Assembly (NCBI GenBank): GCA_038211615.1
Contig: JBBQVL010000043.1
Span: 1-37,435, forward strand
Origin: DASWJZ01 sp038211615
GTDB lineage: Bacteria; Pseudomonadota; Alphaproteobacteria; Rhizobiales; Afifellaceae
Direction of reading: 5' to 3'
Length of the DNA: 37,435 nt
The translations under genes were made by a program, and so were the position numbers. The notes beneath the pieces are model-generated. The model saw only the letters and a program-made list of their open reading frames with translations, had not been told where the DNA came from and searched no databases. How positions within the stretch are numbered: the stretch's first letter is position 1; every line of letters starts with the position of its first letter. Positions 1 to 7,001 of the stretch are shown here, piece after piece.

Positions 1-198
1 GCGGGAGCCGGCATCGACGAGCTGACACAGGCGCTGGGATGGTTGCCTCATACGGTGCGGGCCGCCCTCACCGGGCTGCGGCGGAAAGGATATTCGATCA
101 CCCGCGCGAAAACCGAAGGACAGGCCAGCGTCTATCGGATCATTGTCGCAAGCTCGGAGAAAAAGCCTACCCGGGCGTCTGCTAAGCATGCCGCATAG
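1..198 (+). CDS. DUF3489 family protein, C-terminal part
   Basis: The first 65 codons are open from the window edge and end in TAG at 196-198; the start lies outside. The visible part has the DUF3489 hallmark: a helix-turn-helix-like core with GWLPHTVR, then ALTGLRRKGY and a basic strand ending in SVYRI, followed by a Lys/Ala-rich tail. Such proteins are thought to be small DNA-binding proteins, but no function is established. The reading frame overlaps the next gene by 11 bases, so the two are probably translationally coupled. The same arrangement before DUF2924 and a serine recombinase is common in alphaproteobacterial mobile DNA. Confidence 0.8.
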   Translation, partial: AGAGIDELTQALGWLPHTVRAALTGLRRKGYSITRAKTEGQASVYRIIVASSEKKPTRASAKHAA

Positions 199-697
199 AT
201 CGCAGGAAGCGGCGCCGGCAGCGCGAACGGCAGGGCTTTCCAAACGTCACGGAACTTTGGCAGACGAGATGGCCGCTCTTCTCAGCGTGCCCCGCGCGGA
301 TCTCGTCCGCCGGTGGGAGGCGATCTACGGATCGCCTCGGCCACCCACCATCAAACGTCCGCTGCTCGAGCGGGCGATCGCATGGCATCTGCAGGCGAAG
401 GTGCACGGCGGTCTGTCGCCGAAGGTGAAGCGCATACTTACTGAAGTTGCCGAGCTAGCGGGGCCTCGCGTGTCAGGCAACGGCACAGGCCAGAGGCACG
501 GACGAGAAAGGGCAGCCGTCCCGACTGCACTTAGGCCCGGGGCTCGGCTTGTCCGGGAATGGGCCGGTCAGACTCACGTTGTCGATGTCACTGTTGACGG
601 TTTCCGGTGGAACGGAGAGGAGCATCGGTCGCTGTCGGCAATCGCCCGCAGGATCACCGGAGCGCACTGGTCCGGTCCACGGTTCTTCGGACTATGA
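188..697 (+). CDS. DUF2924 domain protein
   Basis: A 169-residue protein matching DUF2924. It has an N-terminal segment with AALLSVPRADLVRRWEAIYG and PLLERAIAWHLQA, where helical AxWR-like spacing and the GGLSPKVKR motif are typical. The C-terminal DUF2924 module follows: LRPGARLVREW, then HVVDVTVDGFRWNGEEHRSLSAIARRITG, then HWSGPRFFGL. The ATG at 188 was chosen because it overlaps the DUF3489 stop by 11 bases; an ATG at 269 would drop residues before the conserved helix. The stop overlaps the recombinase start as ATGA. Function is unknown. The constant pairing with a serine recombinase suggests an accessory or regulatory role in recombination, which is inference. Confidence 0.85.
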   Translation: MPHRSQEAAPAARTAGLSKRHGTLADEMAALLSVPRADLVRRWEAIYGSPRPPTIKRPLLERAIAWHLQAKVHGGLSPKVKRILTEVAELAGPRVSGNGTGQRHGRERAAVPTALRPGARLVREWAGQTHVVDVTVDGFRWNGEEHRSLSAIARRITGAHWSGPRFFGL

Positions 698-2394
698 CCA
701 TCCGGGTCCGCCGACGCTGCGCCATCTACACCAGGAAGTCTTCCGCAGAGGGGTTGGAGCAGGACTTCAACTCGCTGCATGCGCAAAGGGAAGCCTGCGA
801 GGCCTATATCGCGAGCCAGAAGCATGAGGGTTGGGCGGCCGCTTCCGCCCGGTATGACGATGGCGGCTTCTCGGGAGGGTCCACGGAGCGTCCCGCGCTA
901 CAGCGGCTGCTCGCCGATATCAGGCAAGCACGCGTCGACGTGGTGGTGGTCTACAAGGTTGACCGCCTGACGCGTTCGCTCGCCGACTTCGCCAAGATCG
1001 TGGAAATCTTCGATGCCCACGGCGTCTCATTTGTCTCCATCACGCAGCAGTTCAACACCACTTCTTCGATGGGGCGGCTCACGCTGAACGTGCTTCTCTC
1101 CTTCGCCCAGTTCGAGAGAGAGGTCACAGCCGAGCGCATCCGAGACAAGATCGCCGCCTCAAAGAAGAAGGGCTTATGGATGGGCGGCTTGCCGCCGCTC
1201 GGCTACGATGTCCGTGACAAGCGGCTCATCATCAATCCGGCCGAGGCGGAGCGGGTGCGGGAATTGTTCCGGCTGTATCTGAAGATCGGCTCAGTTCGTC
1301 GGCTGAAGGAGGAAGTGGACCGGCGCGGGCTACTCACCAAACGGCGCAGTCCGAGAGAGGGAGGCGAGGTTGGTGGAAAACCCTTCAGCCGCGGGCACCT
1401 ATACGCTCTTCTTTCAAACCCCGTCTACATCGGCAAGATCCGACATAAGGGAGCGTTGTACGGAGGCCAGCATGAATCGATCGTTGATGACAGAATCTTT
1501 GCCGTCGTGCAGGAGCGGCTTGTCGCCCAGGCGCCTCGGCGGCATTCCGCAAAGAACCAGAACAGCCCGCATCTTCTAACCGGCCTGATATTTGACGAGA
1601 CAGGCGACCGGCTGTCGCCGACGCATGCGGTCAAGAAAGGCAGGCGCTATCGCTACTATGTCTCGTGTCGGCTGACGGCAGCGCGACGGAAGGAAAAGGA
1701 CGGGTGGCGGCTGCCAGCGCGCGAAATCGAGCAGCTTGTTGTGGGCGCGCTGGCTTCGCTGCTTCGGGATGGCGTGAAGCTGCTGGACGTGAGCGGATGG
1801 AGGTCCGCGCCGGAAGTGATCGAGCGTGGACTGAAGCGGGCAGCTGCCGCGGCTGAGATCCTCTCCACGGGGAATGGCGAAAAGGTTCGGACCCTGCTTC
1901 GGGTGCTGCTGTACCGCGTAGAGCTAAGTCCCGATGGCATCCGCCTCCAATTCGCTCCTGCTGCGCTGTGTCGGTGGTTGGAAGGCGATACCCGATCTCA
2001 AGCAGTCGATGAGGCCGAGCCCGACATTGCCACTATCCATGTCCCGGCGACTTTGCAGCGGCGCGGGGTGGAGGCTCGGTTTGTGGTTGCCGATCGTTCG
2101 CTCGCGCCTCGGAAGCCAGATGGGAATCTGATCGCGCTTGTCGCTAGGGCACATCGCTGCCTGTCCCTACTGACCGTTGGCGGGCTGGGGTCGATTGATG
2201 AAGTTGCTGGGGTGGCAGCTCTTCCGGCGTCAGAGGTTAGCCGGATCCTTCCGCTGGCGTTCCTCGCCCCCGACGTCGTAGAGGGCATCCTCTCTGGCGA
2301 TCAGCCTGCTTCGCTCACGGCGAAAGGTCTGATGCGCTTACCAAATCTTCCCTGCGACTGGGCAGAGCAACGCGAGCTGCTCAGATTTGGATAG
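694..2394 (+). CDS. Large serine recombinase
   Basis: A 566-residue site-specific recombinase. Residues about 8-150 form the resolvase/invertase catalytic domain: YTRKSS carries the likely nucleophile Ser16, and VDRLTRS carries Arg91 and Arg94. The FEREVTAERIRDKI helix follows, then a Recombinase domain starting at GLPPLGYDV. The usual zinc-ribbon segment is present in outline (LLTGLIFDETGDRLSP to YRYYVSCRL) but lacks the paired cysteines. The C-terminal 200 residues are divergent. I chose ATG 694, which overlaps the DUF2924 stop (ATGA), over an upstream start at 607 that would run through DUF2924. It probably drives integration or excision of the element; attachment sites were not identified. 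Confidence 0.92.
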   Translation: MTIRVRRRCAIYTRKSSAEGLEQDFNSLHAQREACEAYIASQKHEGWAAASARYDDGGFSGGSTERPALQRLLADIRQARVDVVVVYKVDRLTRSLADFAKIVEIFDAHGVSFVSITQQFNTTSSMGRLTLNVLLSFAQFEREVTAERIRDKIAASKKKGLWMGGLPPLGYDVRDKRLIINPAEAERVRELFRLYLKIGSVRRLKEEVDRRGLLTKRRSPREGGEVGGKPFSRGHLYALLSNPVYIGKIRHKGALYGGQHESIVDDRIFAVVQERLVAQAPRRHSAKNQNSPHLLTGLIFDETGDRLSPTHAVKKGRRYRYYVSCRLTAARRKEKDGWRLPAREIEQLVVGALASLLRDGVKLLDVSGWRSAPEVIERGLKRAAAAAEILSTGNGEKVRTLLRVLLYRVELSPDGIRLQFAPAALCRWLEGDTRSQAVDEAEPDIATIHVPATLQRRGVEARFVVADRSLAPRKPDGNLIALVARAHRCLSLLTVGGLGSIDEVAGVAALPASEVSRILPLAFLAPDVVEGILSGDQPASLTAKGLMRLPNLPCDWAEQRELLRFG

Positions 2395-2673
2395 TCGTGT
2401 CCATGGTCGTCCTACCTCTGCGTTTCCCCCGACCTGGAATATTTGCCCGGTCCACCGGGTGATTGTCCCTGAGGCTGGTTCGACGCCTGTCCGCATGATG
2501 CGTTCGCTCAGAGCCGTCTGGTCCTGAAAGTCGGCCCACAGAGACAGATCCGGCCGAAACGGCCGTCACGGCTTAAAGACGGCCGGTATCCACCAGACGC
2601 TTCCTCAGAAACAGCCGGGGCTGCGGCATTCGTGGAGGCGCGTGCCAAGGAAAGGATTGACCCATGGACTGGG

Positions 2674-2749
2674 TGGTGGGTCCGCCAGGACTCGAACCTG
2701 GAACCAGACGGTTATGAGCCGTCGGCTCTAACCATTGAGCTACGGACCC
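2674..2749 (-). tRNA. tRNA-Ile2 (CAU anticodon, lysidine type)
   Basis: On the minus strand a full cloverleaf can be folded. The acceptor stem is GGGTCCG/CGGACCC, the D arm is in TAGCTCAATGGTTAGAGC, and the anticodon loop CTCATAA gives anticodon CAU. The T arm contains GGTTCGAGTCC. The discriminator is A, and CCA is encoded at 2676-2674. A CAU tRNA may be initiator Met, elongator Met or Ile2. The CTCATAA loop and the D-arm resemble the E. coli ileX type more than elongator Met, so I favour tRNA-Ile2, whose C34 is converted to lysidine by TilS to read AUA. The amino-acid identity is inference; the tRNA itself is clear. Confidence 0.9.
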
Positions 2750-2983
2750 CGAAGCCTGAGACTGCGGAGCTTCCGCGCCCGGTTACGATGTTCCGCGCAT
2801 GCCCGCAAGCGCGGGCGCCGGGGAAGGCGGCGTTTTCGGACTTCAGCCAAGGATTTCGCTCCCCGGTGCGTCTCATGGTCGGACGGTGGCTTTCGGGCCG
2901 TGGTCGGGGCGCGTCTGGATACGGCGGAAAACCTCGCAATCGCCGCAATCCGAAGCGACAGCGAGACGGGACAAGGAGAGTGG

Positions 2984-3727
2984 ATGATGAGAAGCAGACT
3001 TGGCGTTGGCGCGATGCTGGCGACGCTCGCGGTGCTCTTCGGTTCGGCGGCCGGAGCGCAGCCTCAAGATGCTCCGAGCGAGCGGCTCCTCACGGTCACG
3101 GGTGAAGGCAACGTCCACGGCGCGCCCGACATCGCATTGATCACGCTCGGCGTAGTCAGCGAAGCGTCGGCGGCGCGCGATGCGCTCTCCGCAAACAGCC
3201 AGTCGATGAACCGCATCCTCGCCGCGCTGAAGGAGGATGGCAGCGAACTGCGCGATCTGCAGACTTCGGGCTTCTCCGTGGAACCGATCTACTCGCAGCC
3301 GCCGGCGGACCAGAACGCTTCTGAGCCCTTCCAGGCGCAGATCGTGGGCTACCGCGTGCGCAACAACCTCACCCTGCGCATCCGCGACCTGCAGAAGGTC
3401 GGAACGCTGCTCGACAAGGTCGTGACACTCGGCGCGAACTCCATCTCCGGCCCGACCTTCACGGTCGACAATCCGACGCCGCTCGAGGACGAGGCGCGCC
3501 GCGCCGCTGTCGCCGAAGCGCTTCGCAAGGGGAAGCTCTACGCAGCGGCGGCCGGCATCACGCTTGGGCCGATCTTCCGCATCGATGAAGGCTACGTGCA
3601 GCCACCGCAACCGATAGCGCCGGGCGCGATGATGCGCATGGACGCGGCCCCAAGCTCGGTCCCGATCGAGGGTGGGGAGCTTACTTTCCAGGTGACAGTG
3701 ACGGTCTCCTGGCGGCTCGCCGACTGA
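2984..3727 (+). CDS. Periplasmic SIMPL (DUF541) protein
   Basis: A 247-residue secreted protein. ATG 2984 follows an AGGAGAG ribosome-binding site. Residues 1-25 form a signal peptide ending near GSAAGA-QP. The rest is a SIMPL/DUF541 domain, starting at LLTVTGEGNVHGAPDIALITLGV and with typical later segments GYRVRNNLTLRIRDL, LDKVVTLGANSI, GPTFTVDNP and a terminal FQVTVTVSWRL strand. Family members are periplasmic or outer-membrane-associated, sometimes linked to oxidative stress (BP26/Omp28 of Brucella is a relative). It stands alone between the tRNA and the next gene. Confidence 0.88.
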   Translation: MMRSRLGVGAMLATLAVLFGSAAGAQPQDAPSERLLTVTGEGNVHGAPDIALITLGVVSEASAARDALSANSQSMNRILAALKEDGSELRDLQTSGFSVEPIYSQPPADQNASEPFQAQIVGYRVRNNLTLRIRDLQKVGTLLDKVVTLGANSISGPTFTVDNPTPLEDEARRAAVAEALRKGKLYAAAAGITLGPIFRIDEGYVQPPQPIAPGAMMRMDAAPSSVPIEGGELTFQVTVTVSWRLAD

Positions 3728-3784
3728 CCGCGCCGCTCGCCGCGTAGCTCCCGGAACGTTCGGGCGTCAGGATTCGCTCGGCAT

Positions 3785-3834
3785 CGCGCGCGGACGCACG
3801 CCTGATTGTCGCGCGCGGACGTACGCCTGATTGT
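3785..3834. repeat. Tandem 25-bp direct repeat (two copies)
   Basis: Bases 3785-3809 and 3810-3834 are identical except for one C-to-T change in the middle, forming an exact head-to-tail duplication in the 297-base gap between the SIMPL gene and the next ORF. Each copy starts CGCGCGCGGACG and ends GCCTGATTGT. A shorter echo, TTCAGCC twice, follows directly at 3834-3851. No protein or terminator is apparent in this gap. It may be a recent replication-slippage event or a duplicated protein-binding site. Confidence 0.85.
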
Positions 3835-4024
3835 TCAGCCTGCGTTCAGCCCCGTGATGGTCTTTTGCGTGCAAGACGATCTTGCGGCGAAGAAGGCCAG
3901 CCCGTCCTTCCGCTCCGGGCATCTCGCGAAGAAATGATCGCGTGGTGCAAGCGAACAAAGCCGCCGCAGGAACGTTGAATCACCAGAGTGGCAACAAGGC
4001 GTCCAAGGACGCGGGAGACTGGAT

Positions 4025-4390
4025 ATGAGACGTTCCCTAGCAATCCTCATGGCGGCGGCGACCGCGGTCACCATGACGGCTACCCTCGTGCCCGCGCAGG
4101 CCGCGCCTGTGGGCGTGACACCGACGGTGCTCGCAGGGGCGAGCGCTGATCCGACCTCGGTTCAGCAGGTCGACTGGCGGGATCATAACCGCCGCCGCGG
4201 CAACGACGGTTGGGGCAACGACGATAACTGGCGCCATCACCGTCACCATCGCCGGTATGATAACAGGGGCTTCTCGTTCTCCTTCGGGTTCCCCGTCGCG
4301 CCGCAGGCTTATTACCGGCGGCCATATCAGCCCTACTACGGCTACGGCGACTGTTTCCGCACCTGGGACGGGCAGTTGATCTGCCGCTGA
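4025..4390 (+). CDS. Small secreted Arg/His/Tyr-rich protein
   Basis: A 121-residue protein of unknown function. Residues 1-26 form a signal peptide (hydrophobic ILMAAATAVTMTATLV ending PAQAA). The mature part has a strongly basic, Asn/His-rich stretch, NRRRGNDGWGNDDNWRHHRHHRR, at about residues 55-78. A Tyr/Pro-rich segment with YYRRPYQPYYGYG follows, and the end CFRTWDGQLICR offers a possible disulfide. It is reminiscent of the many small, basic exported proteins of Hyphomicrobiales (BA14K-like in size and style), but I do not see a defining BA14K motif. The histidines could bind metal; that is speculation. An intrinsic terminator follows 20 bases after the stop. Confidence 0.75.
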   Translation: MRRSLAILMAAATAVTMTATLVPAQAAPVGVTPTVLAGASADPTSVQQVDWRDHNRRRGNDGWGNDDNWRHHRHHRRYDNRGFSFSFGFPVAPQAYYRRPYQPYYGYGDCFRTWDGQLICR

Positions 4391-4410
4391 GGACGCGGGA
4401 CCTATCTTCG

Positions 4411-4436
4411 GGAGGCGGGGCGACCCGCCTCCTTTT
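4411..4436 (+). terminator. Intrinsic terminator
   Basis: A perfect 9-bp stem, GGAGGCGGG/CCCGCCTCC, with a GCGA tetraloop is followed by TTTT. It lies 20 bases after the secreted-protein stop and just before the convergent RidA-like gene ends. Confidence 0.88.
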
Positions 4437-4446
4437 CTGCCTCCGG

Positions 4447-4929
4447 TCAGGCCACCTCGGCCCAGAAGACGATGAGGCAGGCGCAATCGAGCGGCATTGT
4501 GGGGTTGGTGTAGATCATCCTGGTATGGCGTCCCCGCTCCTGAAACACGGCGTTCACAAGGTGGGAGGCGCCGTTCAGCACCGCCGGTGCCTCGTGAAAT
4601 CCCGGCTCCACATTCAGCACGCCCTCGACGCGTAGAACGCGCTTCACCTTGTCCAGCGAGCCGAGGGCCGCCTTGAGCTGCGCGATGGCGTTGAGCGTTG
4701 AAAGCTGGCAGGCGCGATAACCGTCCTCCGCAGAGAGGGCGCCGCCGATCGTGCCCTTGTAGCGAAGCTTGCCGTCCTGCCAGGGCAGCTGCCCGGATGT
4801 GTAGAGGATGCCGTTCGCGATGGCCCAGGGTTCGTAGGCCGCAACGGCGCCGGCTGCCTCGGGCAGCGTCAGCCCAAGCGAATTCAGCCGCTGTTCCGGG
4901 GTGGTTCCGATTGCCTGCTTGAGATCCAC
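4447..4929 (-). CDS. RidA-like (YjgF/YER057c/UK114) protein
   Basis: A 160-residue RidA-superfamily protein, slightly longer than canonical RidA (about 130) and closer to the N-terminally extended subgroup. Visible family segments are ANGILYTSGQLPWQDGKL, CQLSTLNAIAQLKAALGSLDKVKRVLRVEGVLNV and a C-terminal DCACLIVFWAEVA. Canonical RidA hydrolyses reactive enamine/imine intermediates from PLP enzymes and uses a C-terminal Arg in the substrate pocket. I see the Arg in RVEGVL but not the typical R-V-A-V-x-x-L-P end, so this is probably another subfamily and deaminase activity is unproven. It is a single gene. Confidence 0.85.
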   Translation of the reverse strand: MDLKQAIGTTPEQRLNSLGLTLPEAAGAVAAYEPWAIANGILYTSGQLPWQDGKLRYKGTIGGALSAEDGYRACQLSTLNAIAQLKAALGSLDKVKRVLRVEGVLNVEPGFHEAPAVLNGASHLVNAVFQERGRHTRMIYTNPTMPLDCACLIVFWAEVA

Positions 4930-5115
4930 TTGAGCGCCTCCGTTGCAACCCGGCTATTGGTGCCCGGGGCGGGACGGATTGGCAACTCGCGCGCCGGCGT
5001 GGAGCCGGTCCGGAAATGCAGCCGCCGCGGCGGCTCGGGACGAGAGGGGGGCGGGGGGTATCGTCTCCGAGCCGCTGCGGCGACTATCCTTGGCGGGCCT
5101 TTCGGCTCGCGAACC

Positions 5116-5529
5116 TTATTCGCTCTGCGAAATCGTATCGGCGCTGACGCCGGCGACCGTCATCGGATCAAGGCGCAGCAGCGTCGACGTGCTGCCTTCG
5201 CGGGTTTCCACCACGACGCTCGGAACCGATTCGACCTCGTAGGCGACATCCATGCACTCGGCCTGCGCGTCGCCCTGCTCGGAAGCGCAGCCGGCGGGGA
5301 CCGCGAGGTCGCCCTTCTGCGCCATCGGGACCATGAAGGGCTGCGCGGCAGGCATGGCGGCCACCAGGTCGAACGTGGTGTCGACCCGCGCTGCGGAATA
5401 GGCCTGAATGCGTGTCATCGTTCCGGTTTCGCCGGCCTGCGCCGAGTTGCGCGTCAGCTCCACCGTGCCAACACCCGTCGCCACGATAAGGGCGGCCAGG
5501 GCGAATACTTTCTTGGTCTCGGTTATCAT
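5116..5529 (-). CDS. Hypothetical exported protein
   Basis: A 137-residue protein not recognised from any family. I chose ATG 5529 because GGAG lies six bases upstream; an ATG at 5541 overlaps that site. Residues 1-27 look like a signal peptide or single anchor (VFALAALIVATGVGTVEL followed by NSAQAGE). The mature part has two Cys (in AGCASEQGDAQAEC) that could pair, and ends in an Asp/Ser-rich tail. No catalytic motif is evident. An 8-bp inverted repeat sits about 105 bases upstream. Confidence 0.65.
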   Translation of the reverse strand: MITETKKVFALAALIVATGVGTVELTRNSAQAGETGTMTRIQAYSAARVDTTFDLVAAMPAAQPFMVPMAQKGDLAVPAGCASEQGDAQAECMDVAYEVESVPSVVVETREGSTSTLLRLDPMTVAGVSADTISQSE

Positions 5530-5633
5530 TTGACGCTCCATCAGGCTCTATCGGGCCTTGTTGCTCTATTCCTACATCTCCAACGCTTCAGCTTTCTTAC
5601 GCGCGAGCGACAAAATGGTTTCGCGGTTGCTCA

Positions 5634-5667
5634 ATTGTTTCTTCGATTGAACAGTGAACGAAACAAT
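5634..5667. promoter_or_regulatory. Inverted repeat ATTGTTTC-N18-GAAACAAT
   Basis: Two perfect 8-bp arms at 5634-5641 and 5660-5667 are separated by 18 bases, in the 260-base gap upstream of the exported-protein gene. This AT-rich dyad contrasts with the GC-rich surroundings, so it may be a regulator-binding site. The regulator is unknown, and a chance dyad is possible. Confidence 0.35.
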
Positions 5668-5791
5668 CCAGTGCGAGACAGCTCCTGACCTTCGCCACAG
5701 CGGTGTGATCCGCGGGACGCTTCCGGCGCCTGTTGCTCTGGAGTGTGGGTAGATAACGAGGGACGCGGCGGGGCGTTCCCCTCAAGGACCG

Positions 5792-6184
5792 TCAGGTCTG
5801 CGGGTTCTTTCCGCCACCGGTCCCGTTTTTCTGCTGGCGCGCGGCGATTCCGTAAAGGCCACGCCGACGGTCGAGTTCGCCGCAGACCTCGTCGAATGGG
5901 ATGTCCATTCCCTCAAGCAGCACGACGAGATTGTAGACGAGATCGGCGGCCTCCATGACGGCTGCGCCGCGATTGTCGCGGAGCGCCTCGATCGCCAACT
6001 CCGCCGCTTCCTCGACGACCTTCTTTGCCTGTTGCGGCGCGCCGGCCGCGATGAGTTTGTTGGTACGGGGGAAGCGCAGCGGTTCAGCGCCGACGCGTTT
6101 CAGGTCGACTTCCAGCTGACGGATCGGATCGACGCCACCAGGTGCAGCATCTGGGCCAGGTGTAGGATCTGTGTATGTGTCCAT
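5792..6184 (-). CDS. hisE: HisE/MazG-like phosphoribosyl-ATP pyrophosphohydrolase
   Basis: A 130-residue all-alpha NTP pyrophosphohydrolase. The metal-binding pattern is clear: KKVVEEAAELAIEAL (ExxxE) followed by EAADLVYNLVVLLE (ExxD), as in HisE, which removes pyrophosphate from phosphoribosyl-ATP in histidine synthesis. ATG 6184 follows AGGGAAG; ATG 6229 would add a short repetitive leader (MQARTMQART). It lacks his-operon neighbours, so a different nucleotide substrate is possible. The C-terminal RRGLYGIAARQQ tail is less typical of HisE. Fold and enzyme class are secure; substrate is not. Confidence 0.75.
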   Translation of the reverse strand: MDTYTDPTPGPDAAPGGVDPIRQLEVDLKRVGAEPLRFPRTNKLIAAGAPQQAKKVVEEAAELAIEALRDNRGAAVMEAADLVYNLVVLLEGMDIPFDEVCGELDRRRGLYGIAARQQKNGTGGGKNPQT

Positions 6185-6325
6185 CGGACTTCCCTGCGCA
6201 GTTCTGGCCTGCATAGTTCTGGCCTGCATAGATCTGGAAGACTGCCGAGCCGGCGGGAACTCCCGCGAAACACTGATCTGTCTGCCGCCCCGGCAAGTAT
6301 GTCCAGCGCAATGGCTAATGAAGGG

Positions 6326-6823
6326 TTAATACCCCGGGGGTGCTTCGGCCGGAATGTCTACTGCCGCTCGCCACGGTTTTATGTCGATCACCGGAGTTCC
6401 ATCGAGGCAGTCGATCGCGTCGATCGCGAGCTGCCCCGCTTCCGCGTCACAGGACAGCAGCCGCACCACATGCACACCGATCGGGTTCGGCCTGACCGGC
6501 GAGCGGAGCGAGAACACGCCGGCGGCCGTCTCGCGGTGCCGAGGCGCCTGCACGAGAATATCGCGGCGTGCACGGTCGAGCCAGGTGAGCAGGATGATCG
6601 CCTCGCCGGGGACAAGGTCCCGCAGCCCTGCGCGCCATGCCCGGTCGATCTCGATCGAGGCTCCCCCACCGCGCGCCCGCGCCTCCCGCAGGTTCTTGGG
6701 GCATTCCTCGCGGGCCGACCAGGGCGTCCGGGCTCGCCCGATGAAGACCAGGCGGGCATCGCCCGGCAGGCTGGCCGGGTCCACGGGAGAGACGATCTCA
6801 CCGGGTCGAACCGTCGTGCTCAT
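6326..6823 (-). CDS. trmO: TrmO-type tRNA (N6-threonylcarbamoyladenosine37-N6)-methyltransferase
   Basis: A 165-residue TrmO/TsaA (YaeB-like) protein, a single beta-barrel SAM-dependent methyltransferase that methylates t6A37 in tRNA. Family marks are the opening strand LVFIGRARTPW, the segment LVPGEAIILLTWLDRARRD, and the diagnostic GVFSLRSPVRPNPIGVHVVRLL. It is shorter than the E. coli enzyme (about 235) and matches the compact bacterial form. ATG 6823 was chosen because an in-frame extension to 7105 would run through the next gene's promoter. It is divergent from the ArsR-methyltransferase/metF unit, and the two share a 178-base control region. Confidence 0.85.
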   Translation of the reverse strand: MSTTVRPGEIVSPVDPASLPGDARLVFIGRARTPWSAREECPKNLREARARGGGASIEIDRAWRAGLRDLVPGEAIILLTWLDRARRDILVQAPRHRETAAGVFSLRSPVRPNPIGVHVVRLLSCDAEAGQLAIDAIDCLDGTPVIDIKPWRAAVDIPAEAPPGY

Positions 6824-6919
6824 AGCCGTGTGCTTTCCCGTGGGTAGCTGAGCCCGACCCACGAGTAGGGCACGGGCACTCGATCCACAATTCTCAGACG
6901 GGCTTGCCTTCGGGTCGAT

Positions 6920-6950
6920 CCCTTGACGGCCGGGTCCTACCCTTGACGGC
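6920..6950. repeat. Direct repeat of CCCTTGACGGC, 20-bp period
   Basis: The same 11 bases occur at 6920-6930 and 6940-6950, exactly 20 bp start to start, i.e. about two helical turns. Both contain TTGACG, a -35-like hexamer; the second lies upstream of an AT-rich TATAAAGA stretch. This may be a duplicated promoter element or binding site for the divergent trmO/metF control region. Confidence 0.55.
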
Positions 6951-6968
6951 TGCGTGTAACGATATAAA

Positions 6969-6982
6969 GATATGCGCATATC
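6969..6982. promoter_or_regulatory. Palindromic operator upstream of the ArsR-methyltransferase/metF operon
   Basis: GATATGCGCATATC is a perfect 14-bp palindrome immediately after a TATAAA box (6963-6968) and 19 bases before ATG 7002. Its position over the promoter and upstream of an ArsR-type regulator gene suggests autoregulation. ArsR-family regulators typically bind such AT-rich dyads. That the adjacent ArsR fusion protein is the binder is inference. Confidence 0.55.
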
Positions 6983-7001
6983 ATTTTTCGCGAGCGGGCG
7001 A

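Larger units (their letters stand above)
1..2673. mobile_element. Edge of an integrated element (recombinase module)
   Basis: Three overlapping plus-strand genes (partial DUF3489, DUF2924, large serine recombinase) form a module that recurs in alphaproteobacterial prophages and integrated elements. Its right side meets the 3' end of a tRNA gene at 2674, a common integration boundary. Nothing in the 280 bases between the recombinase stop and the tRNA codes for a convincing protein; the only structure noted is a short hairpin, CGGCCG-AAA-CGGCCG at 2551-2565. I could not find a partial copy of the tRNA 3' end in the window, so no attachment repeat is shown. The left limit is outside the window. 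That this is an integrated element is inference from gene content and context. Confidence 0.45.

Noticed and set aside
6972..7001. Ten extra residues on the ArsR-methyltransferase (start at 6972)
   Set aside because: That ATG lies within the palindromic operator and the added residues are not part of the ArsR fold.
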